Numbered from the stretch's first letter, positions 1-7,249 are shown. The stretch: 13,638 nucleotides of DNA from an uncultured Butyricicoccus sp. (GCA_947575935.1 CANPPM010000032.1:1-13638), one strand, 5' to 3'. Notes: a model not told the origin generated them from the sequence alone. Translations and numbers: made by a program.

Positions 1-137
1 TGGGGTCGAACGCGTTTTAGGGCAGCACAACGCTGTAAATATGGTTTCCCGGTTTGATCACTGCAAAATACACGCCTGTCAAATTCCGCAAACGACGTAC
101 AAACCGATTTAGAAATACTGGTCAGACCGTGCATAGA

Positions 138-173
138 AAATCGGCCCTAGGGTTTACAGCCCAGAGCCGATTT
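138..173 (-). terminator. Probable intrinsic terminator of hslO
   Basis: Arms AAATCGGC (138-145) and GCCGATTT (166-173) are perfect inverted repeats, with a partly paired GGG/CCC interior. On the minus strand the hairpin lies about ten bases past the hslO stop and runs into TTTTCTA, a short U tract. The position fits a terminator for the yerC-methyltransferase-hslO transcript. The weak U tract keeps confidence moderate. I see no gene in bases 1-137. Confidence 0.55.
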
Positions 174-183
174 GTCTGCAGCC

Positions 184-1071
184 TTAGGCATCCGGCAGCA
201 TACTGTCTGTTTTACTTCCCTGTAATTCCGCACGGTCAAACGAGTAGACCCTGTCGCAGAACTGACAGGTTAGCTGTGTCCGCTCCTCCTCCTCAATCAG
301 CTTTTGCAACTCGGTACGTCCCAAGCTGACCAGCGCACGTACCACCTTTTTCCGGCTGCAGCCGCAACGATATCCTACCGGACGCTCTTCAAACAGCTCC
401 ACCTCAAAGCCGTCAAGCACCGCATGTACTACCTCAGGCAGTGTCAAGCCACGCTCCAGCATAGAGGTCACCGCACCAGCCCGTGCAATATTCTCCTCCA
501 GCCGGGTGATTTGATCGTCAGTCACCCCAGGCATCAGCTGCACCAGATATCCCCCTGCCTGCTTAACTGACTGATCGACCTCTACCAATACGCCAAGGGC
601 ACAGGCCGAGGGCAGCTGCTCGGACTCCGCAAAATAACGGGTCAAATCCTCAGCAATCTCACCATTTACCAACGCTACTGTACCCGTTACCGGCTCTTTT
701 ACGCCGATATCTTTGATCACCATCAAATAGCCGGGCCCAATGCCGCCGCCAACATCCAACTTGCCATCTTCCCGCAGCGGCAGATCACAAGCCGGATTCT
801 GCAAATACCCTCTCACAAAACCGTCGGATTCACCAACCGCCGTAACAGCCCCCAACGGTCCGCTGCCACGCACCTGGATCGTCACGGAACCGCCCGATTT
901 CAGCTGATCCCCCATTATAGCAGCAGCAGTTAAAGTGCGCCCCAGCGCAGCCGTCGCGACCGGCAGCGTCCGGTGGATACAGCGTGCACGTTCCACCAGG
1001 CCGGTTGTAATGGCTGCTGACATCAGGATTCCCGCATCCTTTGTGATAGCGCGGATCAAAGTATCGTTCAT
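184..1071 (-). CDS. hslO: Hsp33 redox-regulated holdase chaperone
   Basis: A 295-residue protein of normal Hsp33 length. Hsp33 is a cytoplasmic chaperone switched on by oxidation: four C-terminal cysteines hold zinc when reduced and form disulfides under oxidative stress. The motif is visible as CGC (Cys236, Cys238) and CQFC (Cys269, Cys272). The N-terminal part has the family's TKDAG-type opening and the glycine-rich GGGIGPGYL stretch. I chose ATG 1071 because GAGGAAG lies about nine bases upstream and the protein then starts MNDTLIRAIT, as Hsp33 proteins do; the frame stays open to 1122 without a better site. It is the last gene of a minus-strand run after the methyltransferase, across a gap of about 100 bases. 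That gap contains a possible promoter (TGGAAA 1116-1121, 17-base spacer, TATGAT 1093-1098), but its start would fall almost on the ribosome binding site, so I do not list it. Confidence 0.96.
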   Translation of the reverse strand: MNDTLIRAITKDAGILMSAAITTGLVERARCIHRTLPVATAALGRTLTAAAIMGDQLKSGGSVTIQVRGSGPLGAVTAVGESDGFVRGYLQNPACDLPLREDGKLDVGGGIGPGYLMVIKDIGVKEPVTGTVALVNGEIAEDLTRYFAESEQLPSACALGVLVEVDQSVKQAGGYLVQLMPGVTDDQITRLEENIARAGAVTSMLERGLTLPEVVHAVLDGFEVELFEERPVGYRCGCSRKKVVRALVSLGRTELQKLIEEEERTQLTCQFCDRVYSFDRAELQGSKTDSMLPDA

Positions 1072-1172
1072 CGTCTTATTCTTCCTCATTCTATCATACT
1101 GGTTATAAAAACGCGTTTCCACATGATCAGCGACGCTCCAATGAAAGAATGCCGCCCTCTGTCAAACCTCTT

Positions 1173-1913
1173 TCATCCCTCTTTTCGCGCAGAAAAAAAC
1201 ACGCGGTCCCGCAGGCCGTCCACCGGCGCAAGCGCTGGTTCAAAACGGCATTCAAGCTGCACAAAGCCAGCCTGTTCCAACATCCCGAAAAGCTCCTCCT
1301 GTGTATAAATACGCTCTTCATGGATCTCCCCGGCGCGCGACCAAAGCCCCTTCCCTGCCTGTTCAAACAGATCAAAAGAATATATGCAGCGCCGCCCCTC
1401 CAGGGAAACCTGCCAAACACAGTAAACGCCCTCCTCCTCACGGAGATAAACCTCCCCATCCATGCGGGCAAATTTTTCCTCCGTATTGGCATCAAAAAGG
1501 AACAGACCCCCAGGCTCCAAAAAAAGTGCAACACGCCGGAATGTTTCCTGCAGCGCGCGTGGATCTGTGATATAATTGACACTGTCCAGACAACACAGGC
1601 AAGCGCCGACGGTACCATACAGATCAAGCTGCTCCATCCGCTGCTGCAGAAACAATGGACGCGGCGTCAGCCCCAAGGTATTGTTCATCGCCTGCATCAG
1701 CATTTCAGCAGAAGCGTCCACACCAATCATATCATAACCGCGCGCGGCAAGTTCGGCACACAGCCGCCCGGTACCGCACGCAAGATCGAGCACGATTTCC
1801 GGCTTGATCCCCGCCTCCTGAAACCGTTCGACACAATAATCCGCCCATGCAGGATAACCGACATCACTGGTGAAACGGTCGTAATACGAGGAAAGAAACT
1901 GATAGCTATTCAT
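1173..1913 (-). CDS. Class I SAM-dependent methyltransferase
   Basis: A 246-residue soluble protein with the Rossmann-type S-adenosylmethionine fold. Motif I is VLDLACGTGR (residues 41-50). The acidic end of the second strand is IGVDAS (Asp67 region), and a later strand is LCCLDSVNYI. The start region, YQFLSSYYDRFTSDVGYPAWADY, shortened here to its key residues Tyr-Asp-Arg and Trp-Ala-Asp, is typical of the Firmicutes methyltransferases often annotated as methyltransferase domain 11/25 proteins. The substrate cannot be read from the sequence. The ATG overlaps the end of the yerC-like gene by eight bases, so the two are translationally linked. AAGG lies six bases before the ATG. It is followed by hslO on the same strand. 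Confidence 0.9.
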   Translation of the reverse strand: MNSYQFLSSYYDRFTSDVGYPAWADYCVERFQEAGIKPEIVLDLACGTGRLCAELAARGYDMIGVDASAEMLMQAMNNTLGLTPRPLFLQQRMEQLDLYGTVGACLCCLDSVNYITDPRALQETFRRVALFLEPGGLFLFDANTEEKFARMDGEVYLREEEGVYCVWQVSLEGRRCIYSFDLFEQAGKGLWSRAGEIHEERIYTQEELFGMLEQAGFVQLECRFEPALAPVDGLRDRVFFSARKEG

Positions 1914-2202
1914 CCTGCGCCTTCAATCGATCCAATACATTGCGATAACCGTCGGTGCCATAGGTCAAACATTTATTGACACGGCTGATGGTAGCGGTGC
2001 TGGCGCCGGTCTCACGTACAATATCGCTGTAAATCCGCCCTTCATCAAGCATCCTGGCGACCTCAAAGCGCTGTTCCATCGCGCGCAGTTCCGTTATTGT
2101 ACAGAGATCTTCAAAGAAGTTATAACACTCCTCAAGGGTTTGGAGCGAAAGGACACCTCGAAATAATTCATCCATCCCCGCATCCTGCAGTTTGCTGTTC
2201 AC
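1906..2202 (-). CDS. yerC: YerC/YecD-type TrpR-like DNA-binding regulator
   Basis: A protein of about 98 residues that is co-linear with Bacillus YerC, a small TrpR-superfamily protein: a helical N-terminal half (LEECYNFFEDLCTITEL), then RFEVARMLDEG, then a helix-turn-helix around ETGASTATISRVNKCL. These proteins are cytoplasmic DNA-binding regulators; the B. subtilis homologue is linked to purine and other metabolic control, but the ligand here is unknown. Two adjacent start codons are possible: TTG at 2205 (five bases after AGGAGG) and GTG at 2202 (eight bases after). I prefer GTG for codon and spacing, although TTG gives the same length as YerC. It is the first gene of the minus-strand operon and overlaps the methyltransferase by eight bases. 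Confidence 0.9.
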   Translation of the reverse strand: MNSKLQDAGMDELFRGVLSLQTLEECYNFFEDLCTITELRAMEQRFEVARMLDEGRIYSDIVRETGASTATISRVNKCLTYGTDGYRNVLDRLKAQDE

Positions 2203-2227
2203 CAATCCAGCCTCCTTATATGAATCT

Positions 2228-2268
2228 GCACGGAACGCTACGGCGGCCGCCTCACTCCATTTCCGTGC
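2228..2268 (-). promoter_or_regulatory. Inverted repeat in the yerC leader
   Basis: Perfect 8-base arms GCACGGAA (2228-2235) and TTCCGTGC (2261-2268) flank a 25-base interior that contains a second palindrome, GGCGGCCGCC (2242-2251). On the minus strand this lies between the predicted transcription start and the AGGAGG, so it would form a two-level hairpin in the yerC mRNA leader, or serve as a protein binding site. No U tract follows, so it is not a plain terminator. Confidence 0.5.
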
Positions 2269-2282
2269 TTTATGCTGGTTTT

Positions 2283-2311
2283 ATTTTACCATAGGAAAAT
2301 CAAAAAGTAAA
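2283..2311 (-). promoter_or_regulatory. Sigma-A type promoter for the yerC operon
   Basis: On the minus strand, -35 TTTACT (2306-2311), a 17-base spacer and -10 TAAAAT (2283-2288), preceded by TGG to make an extended -10. The start would be near 2276, giving a leader of about 70 bases. The palindrome AAACCGGTTT (2309-2318) overlaps the -35 and could be an operator. Confidence 0.6.
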
Positions 2312-2522
2312 CCGGTTTCCATGAGATTCCGGCAGGCCCCTTTTCCCTCTCTCAGGATTTCTATAACGGAAAAAAACTATGCCAGCTTCGATACGCTTTT
2401 CTCAACAGTGCATCCTATCGCCATACCAAGCCAAGCAAATCAAATTTCTATAAAAAAATTTTTTTGAACTGTCAGATTCGATCCCTCTCCATCGTTTTAT
2501 GGGTGAAAGGAGGTCAGAGGCT

Positions 2523-3035
2523 ATGCAAACTACCTTTGATGCCGAGCGGGTGGAATATCTGGTGCGCACCTATTCCAACCTGATTGCACGCATCAGCTAC
2601 ACCTGGTTCAGCAACACGGCAGATGTCCAAGATATCAGCCAAACGGTCTTTTTAAAGCTGCTGACGAGCAGAACGACCTTTGAAACGGCCGACCTGGAAC
2701 GCGCATGGATCATCCGCATGACACTGAACGCGTGCAAAGATCTGAAAAAAAGCTTCTGGCGCAGGCAAGTCGGCAGTTTTGAGGATACCCCCGAAATCGC
2801 GGTCGCCATGCCGGAATTGGAAGACAATCCGGTACTAGCGGCAGTACAGTCCCTGCCGCTTAAATACCGGAACGCTATCTACCTTCACTACTATGAAGGC
2901 TATCAAGTACAGGAAATCGCGGCAATGACCGGCGAAACGCCAAACGCAGTCAGCGCCCACCTAAGCCGCGGGCGAAAAAAGCTGCGCAGCCTGTTAGGAG
3001 GGAACCCTTATGAGCAAGCATCAGTACGAGTATAG
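2523..3035 (+). CDS. ECF-type RNA polymerase sigma factor
   Basis: A 170-residue sigma-70 family protein of ECF size, with region 2 (about residues 5-70, including the VQDISQTVFLKLL helix and ERAWIIRMTLNACKD) and region 4 (about 105-160, a helix-turn-helix in VQEIAAMTGETPNAVSAHLS followed by RGRKKLRSLL). It would direct RNA polymerase to a small regulon. I chose ATG 2523 because AAAGGAGG (2507-2514) sits nine bases upstream; the in-frame ATG at 2499 has none. The gene overlaps the next one by 26 bases, the usual layout of a sigma factor with its anti-sigma partner. I see no convincing autoregulatory promoter. Confidence 0.93.
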   Translation: MQTTFDAERVEYLVRTYSNLIARISYTWFSNTADVQDISQTVFLKLLTSRTTFETADLERAWIIRMTLNACKDLKKSFWRRQVGSFEDTPEIAVAMPELEDNPVLAAVQSLPLKYRNAIYLHYYEGYQVQEIAAMTGETPNAVSAHLSRGRKKLRSLLGGNPYEQASVRV

Positions 3036-4053
3036 AAAAGCCATGGACAGCATCCATGTCTCACAGGAATGGGAGGATCATATGATTCATACGCTGATGA
3101 ATCCGGATGCCAAAGAAACGCATCCACACCGTACACCCAGAATGGGGCTTATCGCAGTTGCAGCAGCAGCTTGCCTGACAATCGGCGCAAGCGCGGCTGA
3201 AACGGCCTCCGGCGCGGTCAGCGATTTATTCGCCCCGCTGTTCGGCACAGCACATACCGAAATTATCGACAGCATCGGCTATCCGGTGGGCGTATCTGAC
3301 AGCACGAACGGTATAACCGTCACTGCGGACGCCATTATAGGAGACGCCAACAACATTTGTGTCATTTTCTCTCTGACCAAAGAGGACGGTTCCCCGTGGA
3401 CCGAAGTCCCGGACGACAGCTATCTGAACTTCGAGGACAGCACCCTCGATTTCCGGGTGGAAAAGCAGAATCCAGGCGGCTGGGGTGCACACGGCGGCAG
3501 CTGGTTCATCGACGAGGATCCGAATGACAATGTGATCCAATTTGTGGAGCAGCGTACTATTGATGGCGCCATTCCGCACGGCAGTGCGAAAGAAACCCTG
3601 AAAAACCTATGTGTCTGGGACGAAAATGCACAGGAGCTAAAGACCATTGTCAAGGGAAAATGGACGCTGCGCTTTGATCTCGATTTCGAGGACAGCTCCA
3701 AAACATTCCAGGCCGGCCAGGAGGTGACCTTTGCAGGTTCGCCCGCAACTGTTACCAAATTAACCTTTTCGCCAATTGCATTCTACGTCGAAATCGAGCA
3801 GAACGGCGCTGAATATCCGCTACACGACAGTGACAAATATTTAAGCGGTGAAAGTGAAGCCTTGGATTCGCTTTCCGTACTCCTCAGGCTGAAAGACGGC
3901 CGCGAACTGGATATCGGTTATTATTCGGGCGGCAGCAGCAGTTTCGATAACGGCAAAGCTTCCTTTGCAAAGAGTGGAATGTTAAATGAAGTCATCCCGC
4001 TCGAGGATATGGCCAGCATCATCGTCTGCGGACTAGAAATCCCGCTGCAGTAA
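3010..4053 (+). CDS. DUF4179-type membrane anti-sigma factor
   Basis: A 347-residue protein whose ATG lies inside the end of the sigma gene, with AGGAGGG about seven bases upstream. It has a short cytoplasmic N-terminus (about 1-45, including SQEWEDHMIHTLM), one hydrophobic segment at about residues 46-63 (GLIAVAAAACLTIGASAA) and a large extracellular beta-rich part. This architecture and the start of the outer region match the DUF4179 anti-sigma proteins common in Clostridia. It probably holds the sigma factor at the membrane until an envelope signal is sensed. No zinc-binding anti-sigma motif (HxxxCxxC) is visible. Assignment to DUF4179 is from pattern memory; the signal is unknown. Confidence 0.82.
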   Translation: MSKHQYEYRKAMDSIHVSQEWEDHMIHTLMNPDAKETHPHRTPRMGLIAVAAAACLTIGASAAETASGAVSDLFAPLFGTAHTEIIDSIGYPVGVSDSTNGITVTADAIIGDANNICVIFSLTKEDGSPWTEVPDDSYLNFEDSTLDFRVEKQNPGGWGAHGGSWFIDEDPNDNVIQFVEQRTIDGAIPHGSAKETLKNLCVWDENAQELKTIVKGKWTLRFDLDFEDSSKTFQAGQEVTFAGSPATVTKLTFSPIAFYVEIEQNGAEYPLHDSDKYLSGESEALDSLSVLLRLKDGRELDIGYYSGGSSSFDNGKASFAKSGMLNEVIPLEDMASIIVCGLEIPLQ

Positions 4054-4141
4054 GCACCTGTGTCAAACCCGTTTCCCGACATTTTCCCACAGATGTCGCG
4101 CTGCTTTTTCAACAATAATAGTTCTCATAACCATCCAATTG

Positions 4142-4173
4142 GGGCAACTGCAGGCGGCCGCCTGCAGTTGCCC
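4142..4173 (+). terminator. 32-bp perfect palindrome, terminator of the sigma operon
   Basis: Each 16-base half (for example GGGCAACTGCAGGCGG) is the exact reverse complement of the other, with no spacer; the centre is GGCGGCCGCC. It is about 90 bases past the anti-sigma stop and is followed by TTTCGATTCGTTTCT, a broken U-rich tract. It is most likely an intrinsic terminator for the plus strand. No T-rich tract follows it on the minus strand. Confidence 0.65.
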
Positions 4174-4217
4174 TTTCGATTCGTTTCTGCCGGTCTTTCA
4201 AAATACCGCTTCCCCCA

Positions 4218-4260
4218 TGCAAAAACCTGGAGTCCCATAAGAGGCATCCAGGTTTTTGCA
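4218..4260. terminator. Bidirectional terminator between convergent units
   Basis: Perfect 14-base arms TGCAAAAACCTGGA (4218-4231) and TCCAGGTTTTTGCA (4247-4260) around a 15-base loop. With an A run and a T run in opposite arms it can end transcription on both strands, and it sits between the convergent sigma operon and the tartrate dehydratase remnant. Confidence 0.75.
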
Positions 4261-4276
4261 GGTTCTAGGTTGCCCA

Positions 4277-4969
4277 TTACCCAATAAAAGCAACCTGCTT
4301 TTTGATCTCTTCTGCAACCCGTTCCTTACTGGCCTCGAAAGCTGCCTTGTTTTGCTGGAGCAGGTTATTCCCATGCACATCAATAGAGACAATCAGCGGG
4401 CCAAACTCTTTCACGCGGCAAACCCAAAGTGATTCCGGCATCCCAAGTTCCGGCCATTCCACCCGCTCAATTTTCTCCACCCGATTTGCTGCCACGACTG
4501 CGCAGCCACCCGGAAGGGTGCAGCCGCCGCCTGCCATGTACACATCCATCGAAAGGTTGCTGCTCTCCGGCACAAGTTCCCAATCAATCCATGGGACCCG
4601 CTGACCGGTGTTATCTCCAGTATTCCATTCATCAAATGTCTCTACCGCATTATGCCGCAGCGGCGCTTTCATTGTTGCACTGCATCACGCAGCACCTCTT
4701 CCAGCGCCCCCATTTCGGGAAATCCTGTCCCTACACGCAGGAAAAACTGAATCACGCCCGTATCCTGACAGGCGGGACGATCAAGCTCCATCGCCAATTT
4801 CAGATTCTCGAACATCGTTTTTGTAAATCGCCTGTGCCATCGGGTTCGTCTCCCTGCGCTGCAGCTCTGACAGCTTTTCATAAACGTCATCCGGCATCCG
4901 CTTCGACACCAACACAATAAAACTGGTCAAAAGCTCCTTCAGCTTTTGGACACGTTCTGTTTCATACAT
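4277..4969 (-). pseudogene. L(+)-tartrate dehydratase ttdA'-'ttdB deletion fusion (broken)
   Basis: Remnant of the two subunits of the oxygen-sensitive iron-sulfur enzyme that converts L(+)-tartrate to oxaloacetate. Reading from ATG 4969: an alpha-subunit N-terminus (KRMPDDVYEKLSELQ), a frameshift in an A run (4818-4822), then AMELDRPACQDTGVIQFF with one cluster cysteine, a second frameshift near 4674-4680, then KAPLRHNAVETFDEWNTGDN and YMAGGGCTLPG. At 4505-4513 the frame passes without a break into the beta-subunit C-terminus (GCAVVAANRVEKIE, ELGMPESLWVCRVKEFG, SIDVHGNNL). The second half of alpha, with the other cluster cysteines, and most of beta are gone. The LRHNAVE and W-D-W residues favour tartrate dehydratase over class I fumarase. 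The start follows the amidohydrolase stop directly, so this was the end of an operon. The 131-residue open frame at 4277-4672 is not a separate gene. Confidence 0.88.
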
Positions 4970-4972
4970 CAA

Positions 4973-5950
4973 TCACGTACCCCTTCCAATTAGATTTTTT
5001 ACAAACCTGCCGCCTTTTAGGATCACCTGCGTTTCAAGGATGCTTTCCAGTGTCTGCAGCGGATTACCCCTGACCGCAATCAAGTCAGCATCATAACCAG
5101 GCCGGATCCGGCCAATCCGGTCCGCCAAGCCGACAGCCTCCGCCGCAACCGACGTAGCCGAACAAAGCGTCTCCCATCCATCCCTAGCTCCCGCATACAA
5201 AGCAGCTCAGCTGCGTTCCTGCCTGTCATTACCCCCAGCACACCGCTATCTGTAGAAAATGCGAGCTTTACCCCTGCCTCATAAGCACGCTTGACACTCG
5301 CAAAATGCTGTTCTCCCTTGTGCCGGATTGATGCAAGCACCTGGGGCGTTTTCATGGCAGCCAGCTCCGCGGAAGGCTCCCGCGGCGGTGAATGCAGCGT
5401 TGGATAGAGAAAAATATCATGCTTCAGCATAAACTCAATGCGCGCATCATCAAGCCCGGTCCCATGAACGATACGGTCAACCCCTGCGTGCAGGGAATCC
5501 AGAACCGGCCTGGCCCCGCGCGCGTACACTGACCGGCAGCCCGGCCGAATACGCCTCATCCACTGCCGCACAAAGTTCCGGCAACGTAAATTCGCTGCGC
5601 TCGGTATTTCGTCCCGGCATGCGCATCGGCGCACTCATTTTGATTTTAATATGATTCACACCATACCAAAGCAATGTACGCACCGCACCGCGCATCCCGT
5701 CCTGCCCCAGCGCATGGATCCCAAGTCCAGGGAAATGGCTGCGCCCGGCGGTAATTTGTCTTCCGCAAACATAAGCCGACGACCCTTCCACAATCCCCTG
5801 TTCAATCGCATCCCACAGCGCCAAGTCCACATAATCGATCCCGCCGCCGTCGAAGACCGTCGTAAACCCAGCATTCAGTACCTGTTTTGCGGTATGCGCC
5901 CCCGAAAGGCCAAATCAGCCATGCTGTTCTCGAGCGTATCGCCGCCATCC
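4973..5950 (-). pseudogene. Imidazolonepropionase-like amidohydrolase, N-truncated and frameshifted
   Basis: Remnant of a metal-dependent hydrolase of the amidohydrolase superfamily. Joining three frames gives AHTAKQVLNAGFTTVFDGGG, then GVNHIKIKMSAP (the Lys region of the metal site), FTLPELCAAVDEAYSAGLPV, DSLHAGVDRIVHGTGLDD, AFSTDSGVLGV (metal-binding Asp region) and the C-terminal GRIRPGYDADLIAVRGNP. Frames change at 5899-5903 (a G run one base short), about 5524-5530 (probably two bases lost, removing the expected HAHG-type histidine) and 5174-5184 (a GGAT repeat probably one unit short). The N-terminus, including the HxH metal motif, is missing because this gene is fused to the preceding tctC remnant. 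The substrate is unknown; its position beside tartrate genes suggests an organic-acid catabolic operon. The left limit is its true stop; the right limit is approximate. Confidence 0.85.
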
Positions 5951-6653
5951 TCACCGAAATACAGCCAGTCCGCACAGGCATTCACCCCTGCAGCATCCAC
6001 CTCGCCTCCGAGGATCGCAGGGCGCAGTACCGCGCCGCTTTCATAGGTAACCTCTTTTACGTCCAAATTCAACTGGTCAATCAGCAGCTTAAGGCCGGAC
6101 CAGAGGAAGAAGTCATCGTCATGCTTCCATAAGAAAGCTCGCCAGGATGCGCAATCGTGTAATCCAGCAGCTCTTCCAACGTTTGGAACGATGAATTCTC
6201 TGGAACCAGAATAGAAGCATAATCGATCTCCTGGACATTAATCCAGTCGAATTCCTCATAAGTATGCTCATTGCCTAGAATAACGTTCATATAGCTAATC
6301 GCGGGTTCCAATATCGCATACAACGTATAGCCGTCCGGCTTATGGTTATTAAAATATTCCTCGGTGGCAACAATGGTATTGCCGCCGGGCATGGCTGTTA
6401 CAATCACGGGGACGCCGAGCTCTTCTTGCAGGCAAGGCGCCAGCGCACGCAGCATAATGTCCAGTGAGCCGCCTTCCTTATAAGTTGAAAGGATCTCAAC
6501 GGTTTCTAACGGCCACTTTTCCTTCGAAGCAGCGGCAGGGGCAGACGAAGCCGAACTGTCCGCCGGCGTATTCGCAGTGGTACCGCCACACGCGGCAAGG
6601 GTCAGGAGCATTGCTGTTGTCAACAAAAAAACCAATAACCTTTTCATTTTCAT
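5951..6653 (-). pseudogene. TctC-type tripartite tricarboxylate transporter solute-binding lipoprotein, truncated and frameshifted
   Basis: Remnant of a periplasmic-type binding protein of the tripartite tricarboxylate transporter family, anchored as a lipoprotein in Gram-positives. A signal peptide with lipobox LAAC (cysteine about 20 residues from the start) is followed by a Ser/Ala-rich linker, then ETVEILSTYKEGGSLDIMLR, MPGGNTIVATEEYFNNHKPDGYT and AHPGELSYGSMTMTSSSGPA, all recognisable TctC features. The frame breaks at about 6088-6092 by a one-base loss and continues as KLLIDQLNLDVKEVTYESGA, then PAILGGEVDAAGVNACADW. About 100 C-terminal residues are missing where the sequence joins the amidohydrolase. 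The start is ATG 6653 or ATG 6647; both have a weak GAAAG site. TctA and TctB membrane genes are not in the window. The left boundary is approximate. Confidence 0.85.
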
Positions 6654-6718
6654 CTTTCTTTCACTTCTGATTGATGGTGATATTGTTCTTTTTACAGACG
6701 TCGGATCAAGATATATTA

Positions 6719-6756
6719 GAAAAAGAGGGAGAGAGCCATCAAGCGGCCCCCTCCCT
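6719..6756 (-). terminator. Intrinsic terminator of desulfoferrodoxin gene
   Basis: AGGGAG (6726-6731) pairs with CTCCCT (6751-6756), and the stem continues inward to GCC/GGC with G-U pairs on the minus strand. On that strand the hairpin is followed by CTTTTTCT. It lies about 70 bases past the stop of the desulfoferrodoxin gene and separates it from the tctC remnant. Confidence 0.75.
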
Positions 6757-6825
6757 TTCGCATTCCCTTGGATTTTCCAAACTACCAAGCCGAATGGCAA
6801 AACCATTTTTCAATACCGGTTCTTT

Positions 6826-7200
6826 TTACGCTTTCCAGAGACCATGCAGATTGCAATACGCATAAACTGCCTCTACTTCATCCCCCTCACACAACGCAAA
6901 ACAAACCTCCGGCTGATCACCCGGATGCAGCAGCTTACGTTGATTCCCCTGCCGGGTCTGCAAGGAAACCCACTCAATAAAATGCGCCTCCAACATGGGA
7001 TGATCCACCGAGCCGATATGTACCGATACGAGGTTCCCCTCTACCTGATACACAGGAATGTGCTTTTCTGCGGCGGCATCGGTCGTACCCGGGATGATTT
7101 CCGTCATTTTCTGCCCACAGCACATCACCGGTACGCCGGTATCCTTGACTTTTGCAATAATATTTCCGCAGTGCTCACAAACATAAAATTTTTGCTCCAT
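6826..7200 (-). CDS. dfx: Desulfoferrodoxin (superoxide reductase)
   Basis: A 124-residue cytoplasmic enzyme that reduces superoxide to hydrogen peroxide without making oxygen, typical of anaerobes. The N-terminal desulforedoxin domain has its four iron cysteines, CEHC (Cys8, Cys11) and CC (Cys27-28). The catalytic domain keeps all iron ligands: His47 in EKHIPV, His67 in DHPM, His73 in AHFIEW, and Cys116 and His119 in YCNLHG. So it is a two-iron (class I) desulfoferrodoxin with Glu45 and Lys46 near the active site intact. GGAGGG precedes the ATG by about seven bases. It has its own promoter and terminator and is read as a single-gene unit. Confidence 0.97.
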   Translation of the reverse strand: MEQKFYVCEHCGNIIAKVKDTGVPVMCCGQKMTEIIPGTTDAAAEKHIPVYQVEGNLVSVHIGSVDHPMLEAHFIEWVSLQTRQGNQRKLLHPGDQPEVCFALCEGDEVEAVYAYCNLHGLWKA

Positions 7201-7249
7201 TTTAATTCCCTCCTGATGACCTGCAACGTTGTTCCTCTCCTACGACCGC

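Larger units (their letters stand above)
2203..2522. other. Intergenic region between divergent yerC and sigma operons
   Basis: About 320 bases with no credible gene. The left part holds the yerC promoter and a leader inverted repeat (separate entries). The right part is AT-rich, with an A7T7 tract at 2452-2465 that could bend DNA or act as an UP-like element. TATAAA at 2449-2454 could be a -10 for the sigma gene, but I find no matching -35 and no clear ECF-type promoter. Confidence 0.6.

Noticed and set aside
54..329. Open frame of 91 codons on the plus strand at the left edge
   Set aside because: It runs antisense into the end of hslO, through its terminator, has no ribosome binding site and resembles no protein I know.
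1149..1979. 276-codon plus-strand open frame
   Set aside because: It is antisense to the methyltransferase and the end of yerC, and its translation has no domain-like features.
2464..2495. GAAC and CGT elements upstream of the sigma gene as an autoregulatory ECF promoter
   Set aside because: The spacing between the elements is too long for known ECF promoters, and neither element is complete.
4277..4672. Reading this open frame as a functional small fumarase-like protein
   Set aside because: It lacks the N-terminal iron-sulfur cysteine and the second half of the alpha subunit, and it starts at an internal ATG of ttdA with no independent initiation site.
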